A stretch of DNA of 64,000 nt from Glycomyces tritici. GTDB lineage: Bacteria > Actinomycetota > Actinomycetes > Mycobacteriales > Micromonosporaceae. Below are positions 44,682 through 53,388 of the stretch, in pieces. The stretch is taken from the NCBI RefSeq assembly GCF_030403505.1, contig NZ_JAUEMJ010000001.1:124001-188000 (forward strand), in the 5' to 3' direction. The notes under the pieces were generated by a model. It was not told where the DNA came from and did not search any database. It worked only from the letters and a program-made list of their open reading frames with translations. A program made the position numbers and the translations under genes. The stretch's first letter is position 1. Each line of letters opens with the position of its first letter.

Positions 44682-46919
44682 CTACCGGATGTCGATCGTG
44701 ATCACCGACGGGTCGTGGTCGGAGACGCCGTAGTTCCCGTAAGCGGGCTCCTCGCCGAACTCGTAGGCGTCGGCCGGGTAGTCCGCGTTGATGTGCGCGG
44801 ACACCGCGGACTCGACCTCGCGCAAGAGCCTCGGCGAGACGAACATCTGGTCAAGGGTCTGCGTCTGCCCCATGTACGTGTAGGAGTAGGCCGCCTCAGG
44901 GTGCTCCTCGACCATGTAGTCGTACATGCTCGAGAGGCCGGAGTCCTCGTAGAGGCCCGCGAGCTGGTCGGACGGGCCGACCCAGTCGCCCGCGATCACC
45001 TGGCCCTCGGCGAACGGGTCGTCCGGGCGCGGGAAGACGTTGAGGTCGCCGCCGGCCAGGACCTTCGCCTTGCGGTCGTGGTCGAGGATCGCCGAGCTGA
45101 TGGCGGCCAGGTAGTTCGCCTGCTCGGTGCGGTGCAGCACGCGCGTGTTCGGGCTCGAGGAGAAGTGGTTGTTGATCAGGTAGATCTCCGAGGCCTTGAA
45201 GCCCCACTTGTCCTTGAGGTGGAACTTCGCGACCTGCGCCGGGCGGCTGTAGACGTCGAAGCCGTTGCAGGCGTAGACGCCCGAGTTCGTGCACTGGTCG
45301 ACGACCGCTTGCGGCAGCGCCGCGTTGAGGGCCTTCGGGTTCTGCACGTCGGCGTTGATCGCGTCGGCCTCGGTCGGGTACTCGATCGCCGGCTCCGCGC
45401 CGAAGACCGGGTCCCAGCTCTTCACCTTCGAGAGCCCGGCCAGCTTGGGCTGGTAGAGGAAGCCGGTCATGATGCCGCGGGTGTCGGCCGAGTCGAGGTC
45501 GCCCGCGGCCGTGTAGGCGGGGCCGCCGTTCTCGGCGATGACGAGCGCGAGCTCCTGGATCGAGTCCGGGGCGCCGTCGCCGCCGGTGTTGGCGTCACCG
45601 GCGTTCACCAGGTCGCACACGAGGCGGTCGGCGCCGAGGTCGGAGCGTTTCGTCCACTCGGGGTTGACCGAGCAGACGTCCTGGGCCTCGCCCTCCTGGG
45701 TCATCAGGATCGCGGGGCTGTGCAGGTCGTCCATGATCTGGCCGGCCTGGCGCAGCAGCTGCGCCTCGTACTCCTCATAGGAGGCCGGGACGTAGTTGAA
45801 CGGCGGCTTGACGTTGCCCTCGGGGTCCTCGGCGTCGGTGCAGCCGCCGTTCCCGGTGAAGTCGCAGCCGGAGTTCGGGTTGTCGCGGAAGTCGTAGAGG
45901 TTCTCGATGTTGTACGAGGCGATCGTGGCCTCGTTGCGGCCCGCGGGCTCGACCGGCTCGTTCTCGGCCGGCTCGAGGCCGCCTTCGAGCGCGAGGTCGT
46001 TCGCGACCTGGATGCCGTACTTCGCGAACGAGAGGTACACGCCGCCGGTGTTGGCCTCGGTGATGACGTCGTAGGTCTTGGCCGGGGCGATGATCGTCTC
46101 GTTCGTGCCCTCGGTGGCGCGGATGCCCATGTCGCCCATGACGAACAGGTAGCCGTTGCCGTCGTCGAAACTGCCTTCGACCGTGTCGAGCGGGTGCGCG
46201 TCGCGGTAGGCGCGGGAGGCGAAGCCCTCCTGCTGGGCCGCTTCGCTGTCGCCGCGCATCGCCCAGACCTCGCCGCCGCTGGAGTACACGTCGCGCCCGG
46301 CCGTCACGACCGAGTCGGCGGGGACCGTGAGCTGCATGCCGAGGTGGCGGCGGAAGTACTCGGTGGAGGCCTTCGCGTCGTTCGGCGGGTCGACCACGAC
46401 CTGCTCGACCGCCGCCAGGGGGTCCAGGCCCGACTCGACCACGTCGTAGACGAAGGTGGAGCCGCCGCTGAACTGGACGTTCCCGAAGTAGTTGCCCACG
46501 ACGGCGCGCACGACGATCTCGTCGCCCACCTGCACGTTCCAGTTCGCGCCCAGCTCGGCCTGCGCGGGCGAGCCGTTGAGGGTGCGGACCGTGTCGAACT
46601 TGTTGTTGAAGACGAAGATCCCGTCGGAGGAGAGCGGGTCGCCGTCGGTCGCGTCCGCCTTCTCCTGCAGGAAGAAGCCCTTGTTGCCGGTGGTCTCCAG
46701 GGTCTTCTGGGTGACCACGCCCTGCACGTACACGGTCTGGCCGGCCAGGGGCGAGGTGAAGTCGGTGTCGCCGTCGGCGATCGAGCCCTGGACCTCGCCG
46801 ATGTGCACGATGTCGATCTGCGCGGAGGCGGAGGAGGCGAAGAGGAAACCGGAGGCGCCGACGAGGACCGCGCCTGCGGCCGCCGCCGCGAGCCGGGCTC
46901 GCCGTCTGAGGGAACGCAC
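44682..46919 (-). CDS. Secreted endonuclease/exonuclease/phosphatase-family nuclease (ExeM/NucH-like)
   Basis: A 745-residue preprotein with a Sec signal peptide (about 1-34, ending ASSASA). The N-terminal half (about 40-300) is an OB-fold region (IGEVQGSIADGD, TVYVQGVVTQKT) found in extracellular nucleases such as ExeM. The C-terminal half is an EEP domain with ASYNIENLYDF, ILMTQEGEAQDV, NNHFSSSPN, LAGGDLNVFP and GVSDHDP, the metal and catalytic residues. It probably degrades extracellular DNA for nutrients. GTG 46919 is used because GGAG lies 7 nt upstream and the signal peptide starts there; an open frame extends to 47003. Confidence 0.9.
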   Translation of the reverse strand: MRSLRRRARLAAAAAGAVLVGASGFLFASSASAQIDIVHIGEVQGSIADGDTDFTSPLAGQTVYVQGVVTQKTLETTGNKGFFLQEKADATDGDPLSSDGIFVFNNKFDTVRTLNGSPAQAELGANWNVQVGDEIVVRAVVGNYFGNVQFSGGSTFVYDVVESGLDPLAAVEQVVVDPPNDAKASTEYFRRHLGMQLTVPADSVVTAGRDVYSSGGEVWAMRGDSEAAQQEGFASRAYRDAHPLDTVEGSFDDGNGYLFVMGDMGIRATEGTNETIIAPAKTYDVITEANTGGVYLSFAKYGIQVANDLALEGGLEPAENEPVEPAGRNEATIASYNIENLYDFRDNPNSGCDFTGNGGCTDAEDPEGNVKPPFNYVPASYEEYEAQLLRQAGQIMDDLHSPAILMTQEGEAQDVCSVNPEWTKRSDLGADRLVCDLVNAGDANTGGDGAPDSIQELALVIAENGGPAYTAAGDLDSADTRGIMTGFLYQPKLAGLSKVKSWDPVFGAEPAIEYPTEADAINADVQNPKALNAALPQAVVDQCTNSGVYACNGFDVYSRPAQVAKFHLKDKWGFKASEIYLINNHFSSSPNTRVLHRTEQANYLAAISSAILDHDRKAKVLAGGDLNVFPRPDDPFAEGQVIAGDWVGPSDQLAGLYEDSGLSSMYDYMVEEHPEAAYSYTYMGQTQTLDQMFVSPRLLREVESAVSAHINADYPADAYEFGEEPAYGNYGVSDHDPSVITIDIR

Positions 46920-47094
46920 AGGAATGCTCCAATGCTGTCGAACGGGACCTCGGCGCGAAGGCGCCCGAGGCGGATGATGGGGGCGGTCTTCACTCAACCG
47001 CAACAGCGGGTCGAAAGCAAGGCTTCAGAGTGAATTCCTCGTATCATCCCATGTCTATTTCCGAGGAGGGTTCCGGCGGCGGCCGGTCCCGGTC

Positions 47095-48282
47095 CTATGC
47101 GGCGGTGAGTCGGTAGACCGCACCTGCTCCGCCCGGCGTGAGCTCCGAGGTCATCAGGTAGACCTCGCCATTCGCGTCCACGTCGATCGACCAGAGTCGA
47201 CCCTTGAGCGGCGCCTCGTCGGGGAACGGGAGGTCGAGCACCTCGTGGCTCCAGCGGCCCTCGCCCGGTTCGGCGACGATGACCGTTCCGGCCCAGTCGG
47301 CGACGATCGCCTTGCCCTCGAACTGCGGCAGCTCGCTCCCCCGGTAGATCACGGCCCCGGAGCAGATGGCGCCGGTGCCGGGCCCGTACTCGACCGCGGG
47401 CGGCGTGAACGGCTCCGTGCAGACCGGCAGGGGCGCGGCGGCCTCGCCGTCGTAGCAGCGGCCCTCCACAGTGTCCTGCGGGTAGCCGAAGTTCGCGCCG
47501 GGCGCGGCGAGGTTCACCTCCTGGGCCTTGTCCGACCACATCGGCTCGGGGATGAGCAGGCCGATCTCGGCGTCCCAGTGCAGCCGCCACGGGTTGCGGT
47601 GGCCGTACGTGAAGACCTCGGGGGCTCCGGCCGCACCGTCCGCGAAGGGGTTGTCGGCGGGGATCGCGTAGGGCGCCTCCCCGTCGACGTCGATGCGGAT
47701 CACCTTGCCGTGCAGGTCGAACGGGTCCTGTGCGAGGTCGGCGAACGTGGGCGAGCCCAGCCCGAGGTACAGCAGGCCCTGGTCGTCGAAGGCCATGTGG
47801 CCGCCGATGTGGTCGTTGATCCCGTGGTGGCGCAGCAGGACACGTTCGGAGGCGCGGTCGAGCGCGGTGCCCGCGGCGTCGAGCGTGAACTCGGCGAGGA
47901 CGCCGGTGCGGCCGGAGCCCGACGGGGCGTCGGCGTCGGCGTCCTTGGTGTAGTAGACGAGGACCCGGCCGTTCTCGGCGAAGTCCGGGTGCGGGGCGAA
48001 GCCCGAGAGGCCGAGCTCGGGGCTGCGGTCGGGCCCGCTGACCGCGTCCGTGAGGTCGAGGAAGGGCACGGCCAGGACCTCGCCGTCCTCCAGGACGCTG
48101 ATGCGGCCCACCTGGTCGCTGATGAGGAGGCGGCCGTCGCCGAGGTCGGCGATGTCGTTCGGGACGGCCAGCGCGTCGGTGACGAGCTCGAGGGCCGGCA
48201 CGGGGTCGGGCTCCTCGGCGGGGGCGCAGGCGGTCAGGCAGAGCAGGACCGCCGCGGCGGCGAGGGGGACGGTGCGTCGCAC
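47095..48282 (-). CDS. PQQ-dependent sugar dehydrogenase-like lipoprotein (GSDH family)
   Basis: A 395-residue lipoprotein. The signal MRRTVPLAAAAVLLCLTAC ends in a lipobox with Cys19. The mature part is a six-bladed propeller of the glucose/sorbosone dehydrogenase family: ELGLSGFAPHPDFAENG, HHGINDHIGGHMAFDDQGLLYLG and TYGHRNPWRLHW contain the catalytic and PQQ-contact residues. Oxidises sugars outside the membrane, substrate unknown. GTG 48282 has GGAG 6 nt upstream. A CebR/LacI-like operator lies 29-42 nt upstream, suggesting sugar-dependent repression. Confidence 0.88.
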   Translation of the reverse strand: MRRTVPLAAAAVLLCLTACAPAEEPDPVPALELVTDALAVPNDIADLGDGRLLISDQVGRISVLEDGEVLAVPFLDLTDAVSGPDRSPELGLSGFAPHPDFAENGRVLVYYTKDADADAPSGSGRTGVLAEFTLDAAGTALDRASERVLLRHHGINDHIGGHMAFDDQGLLYLGLGSPTFADLAQDPFDLHGKVIRIDVDGEAPYAIPADNPFADGAAGAPEVFTYGHRNPWRLHWDAEIGLLIPEPMWSDKAQEVNLAAPGANFGYPQDTVEGRCYDGEAAAPLPVCTEPFTPPAVEYGPGTGAICSGAVIYRGSELPQFEGKAIVADWAGTVIVAEPGEGRWSHEVLDLPFPDEAPLKGRLWSIDVDANGEVYLMTSELTPGGAGAVYRLTAA

Positions 48283-48310
48283 GATGGACTCCAGTGGAGG
48301 CGAAGGGTTT

Positions 48311-48324
48311 TGGGAGCGCTCCAC
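48311..48324 (-). promoter_or_regulatory. CebR/LacI-family-like operator
   Basis: TGGGAGCGCTCCAC (plus strand) matches the Streptomyces cellobiose regulator box TGGGAGCGCTCCCA at 12 of 14 positions, with a perfect GGAGCGCTCC palindrome at 48313-48322. It lies 29 nt before the start of the sugar dehydrogenase gene. Confidence 0.6.
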
Positions 48325-48357
48325 AATGCACTCCGATGCCCATCGTGCCATGCGCGG

Positions 48358-48392
48358 CAGGGGGCGGGCCGCGAAAAGCGGCCCGCCCCCTG
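48358..48392 (-). terminator. Terminator after rhamnogalacturonan lyase gene
   Basis: A perfect 15-bp stem (CAGGGGGCGGGCCGC at 48358-48372, complement at 48378-48392) with a GAAAA loop, 17 nt beyond the stop of the minus-strand lyase gene. It separates lyase and dehydrogenase transcripts. Confidence 0.85.
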
Positions 48393-48408
48393 TCCCGATC
48401 CGTCCGGG

Positions 48409-50727
48409 TCAGCCCCAGTAGCGGGGCGCGTAGTAGTCGGGCACTTCGACTTCGCCGAAGTCCATGCCCGCGCCCAGGTAGAAGCTCGGGTACTGCGGCT
48501 GGTTGTAGGTGGTCTGCTGGTTCGCCACGCCGACCCGGTACTGCGGGTCGTGCATGAGCGTGAACAGCTTGTGGTCGGTCACCTCGGTGGAGAGGAAGAC
48601 GCGGATCGCACTGGAGTCGGCGGTGCGCACCAGCAGCTCCTCGCGCCAGTCGCCGAGCACGTCGGCCACCAGGCCCGGGTTGCCCTTCGTGTAGTTGTTC
48701 GTGAGGGTCCCGGCGGCGTCGAGCACGACCCCGTCCTGGTAGTCGCGGATGGTGGTCTCCTCGACCGTGGCGGCGTCGGCGCCGTGCACGAGCTGGGTCG
48801 TCAGGTCGGCGTCCCAGCGGATGCTCATGTTGGTGCCGGGCGTCGGCCCCGCGAACGGCTCACCGGTCGCGGTGAACACGCCTTCGGAAGCGCCGCCTGG
48901 CGGAAGCGAGGCCCACGCCTCGAAGCCCGGGATCGAAGGGTCGATGTCGCCGACCATGCCGCGGCCCGTGTCGCGGCCGGTGTAGCCGCCCCACAGGACC
49001 TCGCCGGTCTCCGCGTCCCGCATCGCGTAGCCGTACGGCGCCCATGCGCCGCCCTCGAAGACCGAGAAGATCTCCAGGCCCTCGCGGTCCGGGTCGAAGT
49101 CGCCCACGTGGAGGGCGTCGCCGTGGCCGAGCTTCGCGAGCGAGCCCGGGTTGTTGGCGTTCGGCGGCATCGTCGCGTACGAGGAGTACAGCAGCGAGCC
49201 GTCGTCGTCGAGCGTCGCGGCGCCGTAGACGATCTCCTGCTTGCCGTCGCCGTCCACGTCCGCCACGCTCAGCGAGTGGTCGCCCTGCGTGGTCAGCGTG
49301 CCCCACTCCGGGTCGGGCCCTTCGACGCCGTGCGGACCGTCGTTGAACGGGTTGGACATCGGGGCGTGGCCGGAGTCGGCCAGCCAGCGCTCCTCGAGGT
49401 TCCTGCCGTCCCAGTCGATCGCGGTGATGGTCGTCCGGGTGTAGTAGCCGCGGGCGAAGATCGCCGTCGGGTGCTCGCCGTCCAGGTAGGCCACGCCCGA
49501 GAGGAAGCGGTCGACCCGGTTGCCCGGCTCGATGCGGCTCATCGCGTAGTCGCCCCACTCGAGGCCGTCGTCGCCGCGCTGCACCGGGAAGTCGATGGTG
49601 TCCATCTCGAGTCCGGTGCGCCCGTTGAAGACCGTGAGGTACTCCGGTCCGGAGAGGACGAACCCGGCGAAGTTCCGCAGCTGGTTCCGCGTGGAGCGGG
49701 AGGGTGCGTAGACGTCGATGAAGTAGTCGGCGAGCGCTTCGGCGTCCTCCTGCGCGAGCGGGTACGCGAAGTCGAACTGGGCGTCCGCCCCGAGCGCGGC
49801 CTCGATGGTCGCGGGCCAGTCGCCCTTGACGACCTCGGGGTGCTCGTGCCAGCCCATGAAGACCTGCACGAGGTGGTCGTAGTAGCCGGCGGCGGAGAGG
49901 CGGTAGTCGTCCTGGTGGGTGACACCGGCCGCCACGTCGTCCTCGGGCAGGGTGATGAAGCGTTCCTTGTCGCGCACATACGAGGTCGACTTGCTGCCCG
50001 GGGCGGTCTTGAGCATGACCTCGGCGATGCCGTCGCCGTCGTAGTCGTACACCTGGAACTGGGTGTAGTGGGCGCCGGCGCGGATGTTCACGCCGGGCTC
50101 GATGCGCCAGAGGAGCTCGCCCTCCTGGGTGTAGGCGTCGATCATGACGGGGCCGGTGTAGCCGACCTGCGAGACGTCCTTGGAGTTGGAGGGGTCCCAT
50201 TTGACGACGTACTCGTAGTCGCCGTCGCCGTCGAGGTCGCCGGGGCTGATGTCGTTGGCGCGGTAGGTGTACGCCTCGCCGGCGGGCGTGACGCCGTCGG
50301 CGGGCTTCTGCAGCGGGATGTCCAGGTGCCCCTCGGACCAGGGCGTGACCTCGTCGGAGATGTCGGTGGGCCAGCCGCGTTTGACGGCGACGACCCGGTA
50401 CTCGGCGTCGGCGTCGCCGCCGGTGTCGAGGAAGTTCGTCGAGTCGGTGACGGTGGCGATCTTCTTGCCGTTCCGGAAGACCTTGAAGTTGGCGCCGGTC
50501 AGACCTGAATCGTTATAACCGGTCACTTCATCGGCGAGCAGGCGCCAGCTGAGGAACACGCCGTCGCCGGTCACGGCCGCGACGAGGCCGCGGTCGAGGC
50601 GTTCGAGCTGGATGTCGTCGTGGCGGCCGCCGCCGTGCGACTGCGCCGAGGCGGTGACCCCGGCACCGGCGAGCACGCCGACCAGGGACGCGGCGAGGAC
50701 TTTGCGGAACATCGTGGGAGGACTCAT
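48409..50727 (-). CDS. Secreted rhamnogalacturonan lyase, PL11 family
   Basis: A 772-residue preprotein with a Sec signal peptide (about 1-29). The mature enzyme begins with a fibronectin-like region (LERLDRGLVAAVTGDGVFLSWRLL) and is then an eight-bladed propeller with several Ca2+-binding loops: SPGDLDGDGDYEYVVKWDPS, YDYDGDGIAEVMLKTAPGS and VADVDGDGKQEIVYGAA. These are the signatures of YesW/YesX-type lyases that cleave the rhamnogalacturonan I backbone of pectin. ATG 50727 is preferred (GAGGAG upstream); ATG 50712 is an alternative. A LacI-like operator lies upstream. Confidence 0.94.
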   Translation of the reverse strand: MSPPTMFRKVLAASLVGVLAGAGVTASAQSHGGGRHDDIQLERLDRGLVAAVTGDGVFLSWRLLADEVTGYNDSGLTGANFKVFRNGKKIATVTDSTNFLDTGGDADAEYRVVAVKRGWPTDISDEVTPWSEGHLDIPLQKPADGVTPAGEAYTYRANDISPGDLDGDGDYEYVVKWDPSNSKDVSQVGYTGPVMIDAYTQEGELLWRIEPGVNIRAGAHYTQFQVYDYDGDGIAEVMLKTAPGSKSTSYVRDKERFITLPEDDVAAGVTHQDDYRLSAAGYYDHLVQVFMGWHEHPEVVKGDWPATIEAALGADAQFDFAYPLAQEDAEALADYFIDVYAPSRSTRNQLRNFAGFVLSGPEYLTVFNGRTGLEMDTIDFPVQRGDDGLEWGDYAMSRIEPGNRVDRFLSGVAYLDGEHPTAIFARGYYTRTTITAIDWDGRNLEERWLADSGHAPMSNPFNDGPHGVEGPDPEWGTLTTQGDHSLSVADVDGDGKQEIVYGAATLDDDGSLLYSSYATMPPNANNPGSLAKLGHGDALHVGDFDPDREGLEIFSVFEGGAWAPYGYAMRDAETGEVLWGGYTGRDTGRGMVGDIDPSIPGFEAWASLPPGGASEGVFTATGEPFAGPTPGTNMSIRWDADLTTQLVHGADAATVEETTIRDYQDGVVLDAAGTLTNNYTKGNPGLVADVLGDWREELLVRTADSSAIRVFLSTEVTDHKLFTLMHDPQYRVGVANQQTTYNQPQYPSFYLGAGMDFGEVEVPDYYAPRYWG

Positions 50728-50804
50728 GGAAGGGGGGCTCCTCGAAAGCGCGGAGGCCTGCGAAGACGCGTCGAAGTCGTGGAGGGGACGCGCCCAGACC
50801 TCAA

Positions 50805-50818
50805 TTGAAACGATTTAA
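50805..50818 (-). promoter_or_regulatory. LacI-family-like operator upstream of rhamnogalacturonan lyase
   Basis: TTGAAACGATTTAA is an imperfect palindrome with the central CG typical of LacI-family operators, 78 nt upstream of the lyase start. The surrounding 50800-50840 is unusually AT-rich for this genome, as expected for a promoter. Confidence 0.45.
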
Positions 50819-50950
50819 CGCATCGAAGACTATCGACCTCACCCGCGCCTGTCAAGCGCTTCCCAAACCGACCGCCCTGTGACCGCCGGTACGCCGGGCC
50901 CCCCACAAAGCTCCCCCGCAACAGACTCCGGTACAGTTATGCCTCGTCCC

Positions 50951-51025
50951 GGTCGATTAGCTCAGCGGGAGAGCACTCGCTTCACACGCGAGGGGTCACT
51001 GGTTCGATCCCAGTATCGACCACCA
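50951..51025 (+). tRNA. tRNA-Val (anticodon CAC)
   Basis: A complete cloverleaf: acceptor GGTCGAT/ATCGACC, D arm GCTC-AGCGGGA-GAGC, anticodon arm CTCGC-TTCACAC-GCGAG with anticodon CAC (reads GUG), T arm ACTGG-TTCGATC-CCAGT. The CCA end is encoded (51023-51025). It is followed by its own terminator. The 2 kb downstream looks accessory, but I see no repeat of the tRNA 3' end that would mark an attachment site. Confidence 0.97.
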
Positions 51026-51053
51026 TGCCGCGCCTAATACAAGGCGCGATGTA

Positions 51054-51079
51054 CGCGGGGTGCCTTGCACCCCGCGTTT
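51054..51079 (+). terminator. Terminator of tRNA-Val
   Basis: A perfect 10-bp stem (CGCGGGGTGC at 51054-51063, complement at 51067-51076) with a 3-nt loop followed by TTT, 29 nt after the tRNA. Confidence 0.8.
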
Positions 51080-51448
51080 CCGCGTTCATGGCCCGCTTCG
51101 CCGAGGTACGCGATCAGCGGCTTGAGTCCTTGCCGAACTCCCCTAACCTTGGACAGCCCGGTCGGCGGTGCTGACAACGAAAGTGCTCGAACCAGCAGTT
51201 CACACCTCGGCCCAGGAGCTCCGCGCGCTCGGCAAGTGCCTGGCGACCCCGTCCGGTTCGAACGCACCCTGGCACACCTGAACACATGCTTAGGGGCCCT
51301 GCTCGCTCTCAGTGCTCCAAGCGCTGCCAGTCCAGCGCCGTCTCCTCGCAATACGCGTCGCGCGTCTCAGTGCTGCTCGCGGCGGCGTGCAGGTAGAGGC
51401 CGGCATCGTTCCTAACGACGAGGTCCCCGCCCCGAACCAGCCCACCTT
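51080..51448. other. Intergenic region after tRNA-Val, no recognisable gene
   Basis: About 370 nt in which no frame on either strand shows the codon bias of neighbouring genes. It may be a remnant of an accessory element next to the tRNA, but no integrase fragment or repeat is recognisable. Confidence 0.45.
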
Positions 51449-52039
51449 TCAGCCGAAGGGCCACAGCTCGAGGGCCTTGGGGCGACCGGTGGCCGCCCGC
51501 CAGGATCCGATCCGCGCCTCGACCTTCTGCCCCAACGCTAATCGCGCGACATCAAGACAGTCCTCGCACCGCACGAGCTGGCCGATGAAAGCTTCGAAGC
51601 TATCCGCGACGGGCCGAACCACCCTATCTTCGTCCACGTATACGATTCTTGGAGAATCCGGTCGAACCGCCGATGCATAATCAAGCATCACCGCATCATG
51701 ACCACCAGAGGGAGTGCGAAAGGCAACCACCCCTATGTCCGGGTAGCCCCACTCTTCGATGAGATACCGGCTTCCCCCGACTTGCGCGTCGATCCCCCAC
51801 GATCCACCGATTCCTCGAATTGCGGAGATCGCAAAATGATCCTCGTTCCACGATGTCGGGAAGTCGGTGAAAAAGCATCTCCTATATGGAACACCGCCGT
51901 TCTGAGCACGCAGTATTTCCAGGTACGCCCGCGGCAGCTTCACTCCCAGCCGGCGTTCTGCTGATTCGACCATCCCCGCCTGAAGGGAGGGAGCGGTGTA
52001 GTGGTCCATCCCCTCCTCGAATGAGAAGTTCATGGTCAC
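51449..52039 (-). CDS. SMI1/KNR4-family protein (possible orphan immunity protein)
   Basis: A 196-residue soluble protein with the SMI1/KNR4 (SUKH) pattern: VESAERRLGVKLPRAYLEILRAQNGG near the N-terminus, then DIGVVAFRTPSGGHDAVMLDYA and PRIVYVDEDRVVRPVADSFEAFIGQL. Most bacterial members are immunity proteins against polymorphic or contact-dependent toxins; no toxin gene is seen here. GTG 52039 overlaps the stop of a small upstream frame (GTGA); ATG 52033 is the alternative. Its codon use is less GC-biased than the neighbours, which suggests transfer. Confidence 0.85.
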   Translation of the reverse strand: MTMNFSFEEGMDHYTAPSLQAGMVESAERRLGVKLPRAYLEILRAQNGGVPYRRCFFTDFPTSWNEDHFAISAIRGIGGSWGIDAQVGGSRYLIEEWGYPDIGVVAFRTPSGGHDAVMLDYASAVRPDSPRIVYVDEDRVVRPVADSFEAFIGQLVRCEDCLDVARLALGQKVEARIGSWRAATGRPKALELWPFG

Positions 52040-52212
52040 TTCTTACCCCAGATCGAGGAGCCGCCGGTATGACGGGTCGCGTCGTGGCGAACGTCGATGG
52101 AAGGTTCGGCACCGGTCCTCCCCGGCGGGCTGTACATCGCCGCGTACGGCACCGGGACGCTCAACAGGTTCGCGTGGAGCAGCGCGGTGGCCGCCAGCGT
52201 GCAGGACGCCAC
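52036..52212 (-). CDS. Possible 58-residue protein coupled to the SMI1/KNR4 gene
   Basis: A short frame with GTG 52212 preceded by GAGG (8 nt spacing). It encodes a hydrophobic start (ASCTLAATALLHANLLSVPV) and a polar C-terminus ending SSIWGKK. Its TGA overlaps the GTG of the SMI1/KNR4 gene, an arrangement usual for coupled genes. It may be a small membrane or secreted protein or a remnant. The frame extends upstream to 52284. No family recognised. Confidence 0.3.
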   Translation of the reverse strand: MASCTLAATALLHANLLSVPVPYAAMYSPPGRTGAEPSIDVRHDATRHTGGSSIWGKK

Positions 52213-52477
52213 GGCGATCGCCTCAAGGAAGGAGGGAGATCGACCGCGGCACGGTCGCCATGCGGCGAGCCGGCGGCGAATCACCGGCGGGATACCGGCG
52301 ACTCACCTGCCGGCGCTTTCCCATCGTGCCGATGGCAGTGGGACTTCGTATCGCTCACGACCAGTCGTGATGGCCGCGATCCGCAATTTTCTAGTACACG
52401 ATGGACATCGAAAGCGAGGTGATCGGGTGCCATAGCCTCGCCGGTCAATGTCCGGAACGTCGAAGACCGAACCACTC

Positions 52478-53078
52478 ATGACCGATCACCCCAGCCCCTC
52501 CCGTCAGACCACTCGGCGCATGACCCGAGATCAGGCCGCAATACTCGTGGTCACCATCAGCGTCGGTGCGATCCTCGGTTCCATGGTGCTCCTCGGCGCC
52601 ATGGCGCTCCCCGAGGAAACGGCCGAGGCCACCCGAACCGGCGCCCGTGCCGTCGGCCGTCGGCTCGGCGGATGCCGGAAGCGACGCACCAGAACCGGCG
52701 CTTGAGTACACGACTACGGCAGCGGTCGACCTGGAGACCCCGGAAGGCGTTGCGGCCCTGTGGCACGAAGCGCACGTCAACGTCGACTTCGCAGGGCTCG
52801 AGCCCCTCACGTGCGCGTATCCGGCGCCCATCGTCACCGAACGGCTGCTGTACACCGAAGCGCGCGAGCCGGAGAACGGGGACTACACCGTCCCGAACCT
52901 CTACTTGACCTCGCGCGAGCACGACGGCGACGTCGAGGTGGCGATCTTCATGCTCGCCGACGAGCCGACGTACGACTACGTCTGGGAGAAGGAGGCGAGG
53001 CCCGGCGACATCATCACGGTCATGACCGTCGTCGACGAAGACGGCGAGTGGAAGGTGTGCGACGTTGCGTCGTACTGA
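52478..53078 (+). pseudogene. Membrane-anchored extracellular protein interrupted by a frameshift
   Basis: From ATG 52478 the first frame encodes a polar N-terminus and a membrane helix (AAILVVTISVGAILGSMVLLG), then loses coding character and stops at 52705. A second frame, open from 52566, carries on with a Pro/Ala/Ser linker (EPAPVPSAVGSADAGSDAPE) and a folded domain of about 115 residues (LWHEAHVNVDFAGLEPLTCAYP, DEDGEWKVCDVASY) with two Cys, stop at 53078. Together they would be one type II membrane or signal-anchored protein of about 199 residues with one frameshift near 52620-52650. The second-domain pattern resembles small secreted SnoaL/DUF-type domains; not assigned. Confidence 0.55.
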
Positions 53079-53388
53079 CGGCGCATTTGTTGTCAGTGCC
53101 GGAGTAAGTGTCGAATGGCCTCGGGAGACGCTTCGGCAGTCGTCGCAGACCTTTCATTGCACCCGTGGACGCTGGTACGCCCGTGCCGACAGTGGTCGGT
53201 GGGATCGATGCGCCGGGCCGGAGTCGTGCGAGTGATGAGTCGCGCACAACGCGAACGGTAACCGTCCACTTACGATTTACTATCGCAACAAGGGAACTCG
53301 TAAAACCTGAGCAGCACTATGGATCTTGGAGACGATCGTGGGTAGGCTCTGGTCGCGTATCCGGTATCACGTTTAAGGATGAGTGACC
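53079..53388. other. Intergenic region upstream of the haemoglobin genes
   Basis: About 310 nt without a plausible gene. The part 53255-53385 is AT-rich for this genome and should contain the promoter of the haemoglobin operon. No clear NsrR- or IdeR-like box was found by eye. Confidence 0.45.

Noticed and set aside
50951..53388. Integrated phage or genomic island with attachment sites at tRNA-Val
   Set aside because: No integrase, no recombination genes and no copy of the tRNA 3' end found within the window; only the compositional shift remains.
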